The notes under the pieces are model-generated. The model ran no database searches, was not told the DNA's origin, and saw only the letters and a list, made by a program, of their open reading frames with translations. Positions 27,528 through 36,652 of a stretch of 64,000 nt of DNA are shown piece by piece (the first letter of the stretch is position 1; each line of letters opens with the position of its first letter). The position numbers and the translations under genes were made by a program. Origin of the DNA: Aggregatimonas sangjinii (GTDB lineage: Bacteria > Bacteroidota > Bacteroidia > Flavobacteriales > Flavobacteriaceae); the NCBI RefSeq assembly GCF_005943945.1, contig NZ_CP040710.1, forward strand, positions 1,437,001 to 1,501,000, read 5' to 3'.

Positions 27528-28673
27528 ATGAAGATAGCTATTGTATGTTACCCTACCTTCGGTGGTAGTGGTGTTGTGGCAACGGAATTGGGTATCGCCT
27601 TGGCCAATAGGGGTCATGAGGTACATTTTGTGACGTATCGACAACCTGTTCGTTTAGAACTTTTGGGTAATAACATTCATTTTCACGAAGTACACGTACC
27701 TGAATATCCTCTTTTTAAGTACCAACCATACGAATTGGCACTATCCAGCAAATTGGTAGATACGATCAAGCTACACGGCATTGAGCTCTTACATGTGCAT
27801 TATGCCATTCCCCATGCCTATGCCGGATACATGGCCAAAAAGATGTTGGAGGAAGAGCAAATTCACGTGCCTATGGTCACCACGTTGCACGGTACCGATA
27901 TTACCCTGGTTGGCAAGCATCCTTTCTACAAACCAGCCGTAACGTTCAGTATCAATCAATCCGACGTGGTAACTTCCGTTTCCCAAAACTTAAAGGAGCG
28001 CACCCTGGAAATTTTTGATATCAAGAATGATATCGAAGTAGTGCCCAATTTCATCGATAAGACCAAGTACAGTGAAGCATTTACCGATTGCCAGAGGGCT
28101 CTAATGGCAAATGATGATGAGAAAATAATAACGCATATTAGCAATTTTAGAAAGGTAAAGCGCATTCCGGATATCATTCGTGTTTTTGATAAGGTGCAAA
28201 AAGAAATACCCGCAAAATTAGTGATGGTAGGCGATGGTCCGGAGAAAGAAGGTGCAGAGGAATTATGTGAGCGCCTAGGTATAGCCGATAGAGTGATTTT
28301 CTTGGGTAATAGTAATGAAATCGATAGAATTCTTTGCTTTAGCGATTTGTTTCTACTTCCATCGGAGTCTGAAAGTTTCGGACTTGCAGCATTGGAGGCT
28401 ATGATCAATGAAGTCCCTGTAATATCAAGTAATACCGGCGGCATTCCGGAAGTGAACAGGCAAGGCATTACCGGCTATTTGAGCAATATTGGGGATATTG
28501 ATGACATGGCGAAGAATGCATTGAAGATTTTATCCGACGAAAAAACGCTGCGAACCTTTAAAGATAATGCCAAAAAAGTTGCGCTGACATTTGACATACT
28601 CAAGGTCTTGCCCCTCTATGAGGAGATTTACAAAAGAGCTTATGAAAAAAGGTTTAACAATGCACTTACCTAA
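27528..28673 (+). CDS. bshA: N-acetyl-alpha-D-glucosaminyl L-malate synthase BshA
   Basis: 381 residues of the GT4 (GT-B) fold. MKIAIVCYPTFGGSGVVATELG, VTYRQPVRLE, EVHVPEYPLFKYQPYELALSSKLVD and the acceptor-domain LLPSESESFGLAALEAM (E-x7-E-like) match BshA closely. The enzyme joins UDP-GlcNAc and L-malate in the first step of bacillithiol synthesis, the low-molecular-weight thiol of many Bacteroidota. BshB and BshC are not in the window. TAAATTTG sits 4 bases before the ATG, which would only work as a leaderless promoter. The next lipoprotein gene overlaps its 3' end. Confidence 0.95.
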   Translation: MKIAIVCYPTFGGSGVVATELGIALANRGHEVHFVTYRQPVRLELLGNNIHFHEVHVPEYPLFKYQPYELALSSKLVDTIKLHGIELLHVHYAIPHAYAGYMAKKMLEEEQIHVPMVTTLHGTDITLVGKHPFYKPAVTFSINQSDVVTSVSQNLKERTLEIFDIKNDIEVVPNFIDKTKYSEAFTDCQRALMANDDEKIITHISNFRKVKRIPDIIRVFDKVQKEIPAKLVMVGDGPEKEGAEELCERLGIADRVIFLGNSNEIDRILCFSDLFLLPSESESFGLAALEAMINEVPVISSNTGGIPEVNRQGITGYLSNIGDIDDMAKNALKILSDEKTLRTFKDNAKKVALTFDILKVLPLYEEIYKRAYEKRFNNALT

Positions 28674-29130
28674 AATTACGTGGTTTTTTTTACCGGCGCT
28701 CGTCATATTTTTAGCGTGCAACGGACAAAAGAAAATGGCCATGGATGAAAACGATGGGCAGACTACGGAATCTCCGCTTACCCTTGTCCTTCAAGGAAAC
28801 TTTGCGGGCACCGATACGGCGACCACTCACGTGATAGAAAATCAAAAAGACTTAAAGCAATTCTTTAGTGGGGTCAACAAGACCAGAAAGCCCGGTATTC
28901 GAGTTCCTAAAGTAGATTTTTCGAAAGACATGGTGGTTGTATACTGTTCGGGTAACGATGGCAATGGTACCACGCCTATCTTGAATCTAACAACAGAGAG
29001 CGATTCCGAAATGATTTTGGGCATGGTCAATAAAAATTTGACCAATGAGGAGACTAAGACGATAAGTCCATTTAGCGTGTATACAATGCCCTTGACGTCA
29101 AAGAAAATCAGTTTTAAGGCTGTTGAGTAA
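28660..29130 (+). CDS. Small lipoprotein, possibly PrcB-C-like
   Basis: About 156 residues. The signal peptide MHLPKITWFFLPALVIFLAC ends in a lipobox (FLAC) at a would-be lipidated cysteine. The mature part (NQKDLKQFFSGVNKTRKPGIRVPKVDFSKDMVVVY) resembles the PrcB C-terminal fold often seen in Bacteroidota lipoproteins; this match is tentative. The start at 28660 overlaps bshA by 14 bases; an ATG at 28642 (MKKGLTMHLPK) overlaps by 32 and is nearly as good. The overlap implies translational coupling with bshA, although a functional link is not evident. Confidence 0.72.
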   Translation: MHLPKITWFFLPALVIFLACNGQKKMAMDENDGQTTESPLTLVLQGNFAGTDTATTHVIENQKDLKQFFSGVNKTRKPGIRVPKVDFSKDMVVVYCSGNDGNGTTPILNLTTESDSEMILGMVNKNLTNEETKTISPFSVYTMPLTSKKISFKAVE

Positions 29131-29286
29131 AGTTTGTTCCTTTAATCGAATGGTCTTCACCCTTTAGGTTCATTACCCAACAAGAATTCCTCAAAAACCA
29201 CTTAGATGTTATTTCTTTATTAAAAAGCCTACAATTTTTAGCGATTTCAGGTAGTCCAACGAATATAATATCCCTTTGTGGTACTA

Positions 29287-29319
29287 TTTTGTTCGGCCCT
29301 ATACTGAGTGATAGCTTTG
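29287..29319 (+). promoter_or_regulatory. Promoter of the OmpA-like gene (-33 TTTTG, -7 TAGCTTTG)
   Basis: TTTTG (29287-29291) and TAGCTTTG (29312-29319) are separated by 20 bases and match the Bacteroidota consensus TTTG/TAnnTTTG. The expected start site near 29326 leaves a leader of about 22 bases before the ATG at 29348. This is the best promoter match in the window. Confidence 0.6.
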
Positions 29320-29347
29320 GTGTTTATAACACCCAAATGTTACCACC

Positions 29348-30523
29348 ATGAGAAATATCGCACCCTTTCTGGGTATATTAATTTGCCTTGTATGCGCACC
29401 CGGCTATGCACAGGATGAACAGCTTACCAAAAAAGACAGTATGGTCGTCAGTTCCTATATGTTCGGACTAGGATTTAATATGGTTGACGATTCCGGAGAC
29501 CTTTTGGATGGATTTTTTGAGGTCGAAGAGGAGTGGAACTACGTTGCATTCCCATCACGTGTAAGCATTGGCAAATATTTTAGGAGCGGCGTGGGTGTAG
29601 AGGCCATCGGTACCTACAATCGCTATAAGGTCGGTAAAACGATAGACGGTTCCGTGCAAACGGAAAAAACGGATTATTATGCTTTTGATACTAGGGTAAG
29701 CTACGATTTGGATAGGTTGGTCGGCAAGTCAGGGTGGTTCGATCCCTATATCGGAGTTGGTCTCGGTTATACAAGAGCAAATAACGCGTCTCGAGGAACA
29801 TACAATGGGGTGGTGGGTGTACGAACATGGCTATCAGACCACTGGGGTTTGGATGTGAATGCTTCTGGAAAATGGTCAATGGGTGATAAAGTAATCTCGA
29901 ATCACCTTCAGTACGGTTTGGGCGTGCTGTATCAGTTCGATATTGAAAAAGGCCTTTCCAAAAAAGGAGCGGATAAACTCGCTCGAATTGTGGCTCAGGA
30001 GCAAGAAAAACAACGTGTACAGGACTCTATTACTACCGTCAATCGATTGAAGGAAGAAGCGTTGGTGGCAGAACGATTGGCCGAAGAAAAAGAGCGGGAA
30101 AGGCTGGCTGCATTGGAAAAAGCTGAATTGGACAAGGAAAACAGTAGAAAATCGCAACTTGAGAATAGTATCAAAGAATTAGGGTTCGTGTATTTTGACC
30201 TGAATTCTTCTTACCTGAACACCGATTCAAAAGCAGTTTTGAACGCGTTGGCGATTATTCTTGAAACTGAACAGGAAGTATCGCTAAAAATCACCTCTCA
30301 TACTGATTCTAGGGGGGCATCCACATACAATCAATGGCTTTCCGAAAGAAGAGTGAAGCGTACTATCGATTACCTCGTATCAAAGGGCATCAGTGCAGAG
30401 CGACTAACGGCCGAAGGTTTAGGGGAGACCAATCTACTGAACGAATGCGACGATACTACCTACTGTTCGGAAGAGAAACACAAAATAAATCGAAGGTCTG
30501 AGTTCGTCATCACAAAAATGTGA
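29348..30523 (+). CDS. OmpA family outer membrane protein with N-terminal beta-barrel
   Basis: 391 residues. A signal peptide (IAPFLGILICLVCAPGYAQ) precedes an eight-stranded-barrel-like region (about 35-200) with alternating aromatic strands such as YDLDRLVGKSGWFDPYIGVG. A charged coiled-coil linker (about 205-275, rich in EQEKQRVQ and EEKERERLAAL) leads to an OmpA_C peptidoglycan-binding domain: FVYFDLNSSYL, ITSHTDSRGASTYNQWLSERR with the Asp and Arg that hold diaminopimelate, and INRRSEFVI. Two cysteines (NECDDTTYC) may form a disulfide, as in other OmpA-like domains. It probably tethers the outer membrane to peptidoglycan. It converges on the end of the polysaccharide locus. Confidence 0.93.
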   Translation: MRNIAPFLGILICLVCAPGYAQDEQLTKKDSMVVSSYMFGLGFNMVDDSGDLLDGFFEVEEEWNYVAFPSRVSIGKYFRSGVGVEAIGTYNRYKVGKTIDGSVQTEKTDYYAFDTRVSYDLDRLVGKSGWFDPYIGVGLGYTRANNASRGTYNGVVGVRTWLSDHWGLDVNASGKWSMGDKVISNHLQYGLGVLYQFDIEKGLSKKGADKLARIVAQEQEKQRVQDSITTVNRLKEEALVAERLAEEKERERLAALEKAELDKENSRKSQLENSIKELGFVYFDLNSSYLNTDSKAVLNALAIILETEQEVSLKITSHTDSRGASTYNQWLSERRVKRTIDYLVSKGISAERLTAEGLGETNLLNECDDTTYCSEEKHKINRRSEFVITKM

Positions 30524-30585
30524 TTTTATTATCTCAAAACAACTTTGATTCCGCAGCGACTTCGTTTTCAAAAGGCGGTATTATA

Positions 30586-32292
30586 TCAATTTTTTGAAGC
30601 ATGGGGCAACGCACCGAGCTTTTTAAAGAGGTTGCGGGTGGCTATTTCAACCGCTTTATTGCTATAGTCTTTCCTCAAATGTGGTGCGTTAAAGTCATCG
30701 AGACCCCAGACCCATTGCATGCTCCCGGTAGCGAAGACAAAGGCGTTGCTCTCTGCTTTATAGATGGTCATGTGCGACGTTACTTTTCCGGAATTTATTA
30801 TTTTAAGGAACCAAATTAGAAAAACCGTTGCTATAAAGGCAGCAGCTGCCAATAACACTTCCACTCCTAATTTTATGAGTGTTTGCCACGAAAGTAATAG
30901 GGCCAATACTAGAATCAATACAATCAGCACGATTCCGAAGGTTTTGGGTATTTTCAATGTTCGTTCAAGAGGTTGCACCGAAATTTTCAGAATTTTGACC
31001 ATCATGTATTTGATGATTCGCGGATAATCGCTTTTGTCTCTATTTTGTGATACGGATGCTGCTAAAACCGTTATATTCGGCGGTGAATTTTCGGATAGAG
31101 CATCTATTTCATACCCCAAGAGCCCTTTTAGTTTATCTCCGTTTTTAAGCCCTGTATTGTCGAATATCCAGTGCGCTGCATTGGCGATAGTTATATCATC
31201 AACGACAGGGTCTAAGATATAGTTCACCCCGATTAAGGAAGCTTCCGAACCCTGCTCTGGAATATCCCTGAAGTTTACCGTACTTTTCTTTCCTTTAACG
31301 GGGTCAAGTTCGGATTCTTTATAGCACACCAGTGTCTTATACGGTTTGTTGTGTGCAATACTATCCTCAAAACGTATTTGCCAAAACATCGTATTTGATG
31401 AGATAAATGCCAAATGTGTTCCTTTATCCCTAGCTAAGGTAACATTCGCTCTCATTTCATGGGACCAATATTCATCGTGACCATGTGCGAGGAAGATTTT
31501 GGGCTTGTGTAACGCTTGCCCTCTTATGTGGGTATCTAAACTAGTGCTATATCCGATATCGTATCCGTTTTTTTCCAACCACCTGACCATATTATAGTCC
31601 CAGCCTGCGCTGCTAATAGGGTAGTTGTGCGTGGTGACCGGTCTTGTATTGGCGAAAAAGTCGCCGGCACCCATGCCAAAGGCAGCCTTTAGATTATTGC
31701 TGGCGGCATAAGGCCTGTTGAACGATAATTTTGTGGCCGGTTTGCCTGAGATACTTCCCCAATGGGTATCGGAACCGCTACCGGACTCGTATAGATTTTT
31801 CCCTCCCCAATAATTATATGCCTGATAGGTGGTCATGGGCAACTGAAAAAGAATGTCGGGGCTTGCACTGTCATCCCTTAAAACGAAAATAATATAGCTT
31901 TGTTTTTGGGTTTCAGACTCCTCAAGTTTGGCTACATAGACTCCGGTACACCACTCTTTTGAGGTCTGTAATTCATAGCTGACAGACCAGTCGCATTCTA
32001 CCAAGCCCGTTTCCGCATCACGAACGGGAATTGTTTGTAAGGTGCCGGGCATGGTCACTTGAATGCCATAATCACGACCTCCCAGACCATTGTACCATCC
32101 CATCCTGAAAAGGCGAAGCGTAAATTCGGGTGCTGCGGTATTGATATAAAAGGAAATTCTTTCACCTCTATTTATGCTACATTCAGAAGCATAACCTTCT
32201 ATCTCCCTATTTATCGCAGGCCTTTGTAAAGCCCACTTAGAAGTACCCGATTCGTCGTTCTCAAATTTTATAGCGCCCATATCGATAGTCAT
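30586..32292 (-). CDS. N,N-dimethylformamidase beta-subunit-like protein with inserted membrane hairpin
   Basis: 568 residues, last gene of the minus-strand polysaccharide locus, 28 bases after an AsnB-like gene. The N-terminal beta-sandwich (EGYASECSINRGERISFYI, FRMGWYNGLGGRDYG) and core (QLPMTTYQAYNYWGGKNLY, LAHGHDEYWSHEMR at about 268-281, FISSNTMFWQIRFE) match the large C-terminal domain of the dimethylformamidase beta-subunit family. Unusually, about 70 residues (432-500) with two membrane helices (about 453-469 and 475-496) split the last part, before the conserved FVFATGSMQWVWGLDDF. The first helix pair would anchor the protein. There is no signal peptide, so topology is unclear. The substrate is unknown; an amide or formyl group on the polymer is a guess from context. 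Confidence 0.8.
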   Translation of the reverse strand: MTIDMGAIKFENDESGTSKWALQRPAINREIEGYASECSINRGERISFYINTAAPEFTLRLFRMGWYNGLGGRDYGIQVTMPGTLQTIPVRDAETGLVECDWSVSYELQTSKEWCTGVYVAKLEESETQKQSYIIFVLRDDSASPDILFQLPMTTYQAYNYWGGKNLYESGSGSDTHWGSISGKPATKLSFNRPYAASNNLKAAFGMGAGDFFANTRPVTTHNYPISSAGWDYNMVRWLEKNGYDIGYSTSLDTHIRGQALHKPKIFLAHGHDEYWSHEMRANVTLARDKGTHLAFISSNTMFWQIRFEDSIAHNKPYKTLVCYKESELDPVKGKKSTVNFRDIPEQGSEASLIGVNYILDPVVDDITIANAAHWIFDNTGLKNGDKLKGLLGYEIDALSENSPPNITVLAASVSQNRDKSDYPRIIKYMMVKILKISVQPLERTLKIPKTFGIVLIVLILVLALLLSWQTLIKLGVEVLLAAAAFIATVFLIWFLKIINSGKVTSHMTIYKAESNAFVFATGSMQWVWGLDDFNAPHLRKDYSNKAVEIATRNLFKKLGALPHASKN

Positions 32293-32320
32293 TCTAGCAA
32301 AGCTAATAATTCGAAAATCG

Positions 32321-34225
32321 CTAAGTTAAGGACAAATAGGTGTGTCTATACCATTTTTGAAAGCAGTAAAATGCCCATACGGAATAGGTGCTGTCCCTTT
32401 TGTTGGATAAATGGTCTTTTACCAAGGCCAGACAGTTTTCAACATTGAAAATGTTTTGGGATTCTAAAAAAGCAACATCAATGAACGATTCTAGTTCTGC
32501 TCTTAAAGAAGACCTTAGCCAATCTCCCACGGGAATATTAAAACCTTGCTTGCTTTTTTCTAAGAATTCGTCCGGAAAATCTTTTTTGAACGCTTCTTTT
32601 AGGATGTATTTTTTATTCCACCCTTTCATTAAATAGTTGTCAGGTAATTGAGCGGTAAAACGCCAAATCTGCTTATTCAGGAATGGGGCTCGGCATTCCA
32701 AGGAGTTCAACATACTGGTTCGGTCTACTTTCGGCAACATTCCGCCTTCTAAACTTAGAACCTGATCTACTTGTCTGTATTCGTGCAAAGAGCCCGGTTT
32801 CGAAATACTGATTTTATCTTTGTATTCTTGAAATAAGTCACTCTCCAAAAAGTCCGTTTTTAATAGTTTGGTCAATTGTTCCTTGGTGTTGGCCAGAGAA
32901 ATAATGTCCCAGTAGTACTGCCCGTCGTAGTCTATACTGTTGAGCATTTTCTTTATTTTGAAGCGCTTACCCCGTTTGTCGTCTTTTGTAGAGAGGATAC
33001 TGCCCGAAACATTTTGGAGAAAGCCATGCATCGATTTTGGTACTAGGTTGGTATATTTCGTGTTGAGTTTACCCACGTAATATTTATTGTACCCTCCAAA
33101 AACCTCGTCACCTCCATCGCCCGTTAAGGCTACTTTCACATAATCCCTTGTTTTTTTGGATACCAGATAGGTAGGTAATGCGGCGGCGTCGGAAAACGGT
33201 TCGTCAAAATTCAAAATAATCTCATGAATATTCTCGCTTAAGTCGTCTTCGCCGATTACAAATTCATGATGCTTACTATCGATTAGTTTTGCCACCAGTC
33301 TCGATTTATCCGTTTCATCGAAAGAAGCTTTTTCAAACCCAATGGAAAAAGTTTCAATTTTTGTTTCTTTCATTTGTGATAGGGCCAGTGAAACGATGGA
33401 AGAATCAACTCCACCGGACAAAAATGTTCCCAAGGGCACATCCGATATAGACCTGCTTTGAACACTTTCCTGCACCAATTGCCTTGTTTTGTCTTTTGCG
33501 CTATTCCATGATATTTTTTTGGGAGCATAGTCCACTTCAAAGGCAATTTCCTTGATTTCGAATTTGAGGGTAGCAAGGTCATACGCAATGTAATGGTTCG
33601 CCTCCAATTTTTTGATGTCTTTGTAAATGGAGTGGGGGGCGGGAATATAAGAAAGTCTAAAAAAGTGGTTGAGGCCCGTTCTGGAGATTTCCGGCCGGTG
33701 GTCAAGGTCGTTTACGATCGATTTTAATTCCGATGCCCAGATAAACTGTTTGTCGGTATCGGTATAGTAGAGTGGTTTTTCACCGAAAAAGTCCCTAGCG
33801 ATAAGAATTTTGTTCTTTTTTTTATCATGAATACTAAAGGCGAACATACCATCTAATCTTGTAAAGGAATCTTCACCATACTTTTCATACAGCTTTAAAA
33901 TTACCTCTGTGTCGCTGTGCGTTTGAAAGGGCACGCCTTTTTCGATTAATTCCTGTCTTAGTATTTGATAGTTGTAGATTTCACCATTAAAAACGATAGT
34001 CAGCTGCCCGTCATCAGAACTTATGGGTTGTTTACCCGACGCTAAATCGATTATGGACAACCTTCTCATGCCCATGGCGATTGCCATATTATCTTGAATG
34101 TCGAAAAAAGTTCCATCGTCGTCCGGTCCTCGGTGAACGATACTGTCGTTCATTGCATGCAATTGTTTCTCAATTGTAGCAAGATCGACATTCTGTTTTT
34201 TTATAAAACCATTTATTCCGCACAT
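32321..34225 (-). CDS. AsnB-like glutamine-dependent amidotransferase 1 (polysaccharide locus)
   Basis: 634 residues. MCGINGF exposes the N-terminal nucleophile C2 of a class II glutaminase after Met removal; RRLSIIDLASGKQP and VFNGEIYNY complete the domain. The C-terminal synthetase has the PP-loop LSGGVDSS (about 257-264) and LTGDGGDEVFGGYNKY. Family members make asparagine or, in sugar loci (WbpS-type), amidate uronic acids. Its place between a glycosyltransferase and the DMFase-like gene favours sugar amidation. The GT4 stop upstream is separated by one base from this ATG (34225), so translation is coupled. Confidence 0.9.
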   Translation of the reverse strand: MCGINGFIKKQNVDLATIEKQLHAMNDSIVHRGPDDDGTFFDIQDNMAIAMGMRRLSIIDLASGKQPISSDDGQLTIVFNGEIYNYQILRQELIEKGVPFQTHSDTEVILKLYEKYGEDSFTRLDGMFAFSIHDKKKNKILIARDFFGEKPLYYTDTDKQFIWASELKSIVNDLDHRPEISRTGLNHFFRLSYIPAPHSIYKDIKKLEANHYIAYDLATLKFEIKEIAFEVDYAPKKISWNSAKDKTRQLVQESVQSRSISDVPLGTFLSGGVDSSIVSLALSQMKETKIETFSIGFEKASFDETDKSRLVAKLIDSKHHEFVIGEDDLSENIHEIILNFDEPFSDAAALPTYLVSKKTRDYVKVALTGDGGDEVFGGYNKYYVGKLNTKYTNLVPKSMHGFLQNVSGSILSTKDDKRGKRFKIKKMLNSIDYDGQYYWDIISLANTKEQLTKLLKTDFLESDLFQEYKDKISISKPGSLHEYRQVDQVLSLEGGMLPKVDRTSMLNSLECRAPFLNKQIWRFTAQLPDNYLMKGWNKKYILKEAFKKDFPDEFLEKSKQGFNIPVGDWLRSSLRAELESFIDVAFLESQNIFNVENCLALVKDHLSNKRDSTYSVWAFYCFQKWYRHTYLSLT

Positions 34226-34226
34226 T

Positions 34227-35369
34227 CTAATTTACATTTAGGTAAAAGTCCTGTAATTCTCTGGCATTTTCAACAATATCGTAGCCGGATTTTTTTATCT
34301 CGGCAATCGTATCCCTTTTCGGGTTCGTGAGTGCTTCGTCGGTAATTTTTGCCCACTCCTCGGCTGTTTTTTCAAGGGATAGAAAGGTTATCAAATCGGT
34401 AACTTCAACCTCTCTTGAGATGGTATCGGAGGCCATTATCGGAATACCGGCCGTTTGTGCTTCAATAAGCGTTAGAGGCAAACCTTCATAGAATGAAGGG
34501 AATAAAAAGAGATCAAAGGCATTAATGATTTTGGGTATGTCGGAACGAACGCCTAGAAAGAGAACTTTATCGTTTAAGGAAAGACTAGCTACCTTTTCTT
34601 TGATCTTTGGCTCTAAATCCCCCTGGCCTACCAAACAAAGCACTACATCATCGTTGAGTTTGCTTAATTCAGAAAAAATATCAATTAAGAATAGATGATT
34701 TTTCTGATTGTCGAATCGACCGATATGCCCAATGATCTTTTTTCCCACCAGGCCTTCGGTTTCCCGGAAAGCTTGGGATTCGATTTCCGAATGCTTGAAC
34801 TTAGATGTATCGATCGCGTTATTAACGACCTTGTACCTTGAGTTATTTTTCTTTCCGAAAAGCCAATTGCCGGCTTTTATGCCGCATGCAAAAAAATGGG
34901 TGGCCTGTTTTGCTACCTTATGCTTTAACCTGGAAAAAATCAAATCTTTTACCAAAGTTTTGTTTTCGGAATTCTTATCGAAGAAATCAGAGATGGAAAT
35001 CGATTCAATTGCAATATGACTATGTGCTATTCTGGTGTCGACCCCGTTCTCTCTGGCAGCGGAGAGCACCATAAAACTCAAGGCGTTCAAATGGGAATGT
35101 ACAATATTATACTCTTTGTGCGCCGCAAAAAACGCCTTGAGTTTTTTCTTGTACGCAAAGTAGTTCTTGGGATGGATAGGGGGCATGTGAAAAATTTTTC
35201 CGCCCATGGCCAAAATTTCTTTATCGAATGCGCCTTCCTCACTTCGGTGCAGCAGAAAATCGAACTGCACCTGTGTCCGGTCTATATTTCGATAATAGTT
35301 CATGATCATCGTTTCCGCACCACCTCTATTCATCGATGTTAATACCTGTAAAACTCTAATTTGAGGCAT
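34227..35369 (-). CDS. Glycosyltransferase family 4-like, no. 1
   Basis: 380 residues, GT-B fold. The N-terminal donor-independent half has VLQVLTSMNRGGAETMIMNYYR and NIVHSHLNALSFMVLSAA; the nucleotide-sugar half has IGHIGRFDNQKNHLFLIDIF, LCLVGQGDLEPKI and LFLFPSFYEGLPLTLIEAQTAG with the E-x7-E motif of retaining GT4 enzymes. It adds one sugar to the lipid-linked repeat unit on the cytoplasmic face. Neither donor nor acceptor can be read from sequence. The downstream AsnB-like gene starts one base after its stop. Confidence 0.9.
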   Translation of the reverse strand: MPQIRVLQVLTSMNRGGAETMIMNYYRNIDRTQVQFDFLLHRSEEGAFDKEILAMGGKIFHMPPIHPKNYFAYKKKLKAFFAAHKEYNIVHSHLNALSFMVLSAARENGVDTRIAHSHIAIESISISDFFDKNSENKTLVKDLIFSRLKHKVAKQATHFFACGIKAGNWLFGKKNNSRYKVVNNAIDTSKFKHSEIESQAFRETEGLVGKKIIGHIGRFDNQKNHLFLIDIFSELSKLNDDVVLCLVGQGDLEPKIKEKVASLSLNDKVLFLGVRSDIPKIINAFDLFLFPSFYEGLPLTLIEAQTAGIPIMASDTISREVEVTDLITFLSLEKTAEEWAKITDEALTNPKRDTIAEIKKSGYDIVENARELQDFYLNVN

Positions 35370-35514
35370 ATTTTCTACAATGGCTTGTTTGTGTTGACGC
35401 TAGTCAGAAATAGTGTTTCAACATTCTTTTCTAATTGATATTACGCTTTGAAGAGTCTGATTTGGGCCAATGCTATTGCACTGCCCAAGGTTTTCGAAAA
35501 AGCTACTTCACACT

Positions 35515-36594
35515 TTAGGTGCCGGTAGTCAGTTTCATGAACAATTCTTCATATTCCGATATTATTTTATTTTGATTGAACTTCTTGTAAACCGATTCGC
35601 GCACTTTGATCGGGTCAAATTGCACGGCAGCATCAAGGTATTTTAAAAACTCCTTCTCATCTTTTGCAAGATATCCATTTTCACCATGCGTAATGATTTC
35701 CCGTGTTCCACCCGGACATGCAAAAGCAATTACAGTGGTACCCACGCTACAACTCTCCAATACGGCATTCGGGAAGCCTTCTGCATATGAACCCTGTAAA
35801 AAAAAGTCGGCATTTAAGAGGTATTTATGCACTTCGTTCGTAAACGAAATATACTCTACCTTTTCAACAAGATCGAGCGTTTTAATCTTATTCATAATGA
35901 TATCCTTTTGAGGACCATCGCCGATTATGATATAGCGGAAATCAAATGTTAGTTTACCTAAAGCGTCAAGTATTCTCAGGTATCCCTTAATTTCTGTCAA
36001 TCGTCCTACGGTAATAAAGGTTTTGGTTTTTCCTGGACTTCCGATTTTTTTACAATTTTCGGGAAATTGGGTTATCGGATTGTGTATGATTACTGTCTTT
36101 GCTTTATCCAACCGGTGATTTTCCAGCAAGTCGTTCAACATATCCTCTGACTGACAAACAATCGTATCTAACTTTCTAAGGCCGTAATTTGTTAGATTTC
36201 TGCCAAACCAGCCTTGGGTATCATTTTCAACCGAAGCCGTAATTTTACCTACACTGGCCTGTCTGCCGATAAATTTTATCTTAGGAAGAAAAAGCGAGGC
36301 GAGCCCCATGGCAACGTTCATGTGCGCGATAGAACTGAATGCCAAATCCGGCCGCTCCTTTTTAAGAACCTTTATTAGTTTGGGTATGGCATAGAGTACC
36401 CTTTTCTGTTCGAGAAAAATCTTCCTGACACCGTTTACCGCGTAAGCACTATCGCTCTCGAAGCCTACGATCAGTAAGCATACCTCGAATTTTTCGGCAT
36501 TTATATTTTGGGCGATGAACGACACTACCCTTTCGGCTCCTCCGGCCAATAGGGTGGGCAATATAAATATCACTTTTTTTCTTTGTGTGTTCAT
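35515..36594 (-). CDS. Glycosyltransferase family 4-like, no. 2
   Basis: 359 residues, GT-B fold. KVIFILPTLLAGGAERVVSFIAQ at the N-terminus and RPDLAFSSIAHMNVAMGLASL are typical of the acceptor half; FITVGRLTEIKGYLRILDAL, YIIIGDGPQKDII and FLQGSYAEGFPNAVLESCSVG (E-x7-E) mark the donor half. It is predicted to act on the same repeat unit as its neighbours. A 145-base gap separates it from the next GT4 gene downstream and 58 bases from the AsnB-like gene upstream; neither gap shows a convincing promoter. Confidence 0.9.
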   Translation of the reverse strand: MNTQRKKVIFILPTLLAGGAERVVSFIAQNINAEKFEVCLLIVGFESDSAYAVNGVRKIFLEQKRVLYAIPKLIKVLKKERPDLAFSSIAHMNVAMGLASLFLPKIKFIGRQASVGKITASVENDTQGWFGRNLTNYGLRKLDTIVCQSEDMLNDLLENHRLDKAKTVIIHNPITQFPENCKKIGSPGKTKTFITVGRLTEIKGYLRILDALGKLTFDFRYIIIGDGPQKDIIMNKIKTLDLVEKVEYISFTNEVHKYLLNADFFLQGSYAEGFPNAVLESCSVGTTVIAFACPGGTREIITHGENGYLAKDEKEFLKYLDAAVQFDPIKVRESVYKKFNQNKIISEYEELFMKLTTGT

Positions 36595-36652
36595 GGTATT
36601 GATGCCTGTATGACCAAATTTATTGGTCTTCTGCCGTTCGTTTATAATTCGT

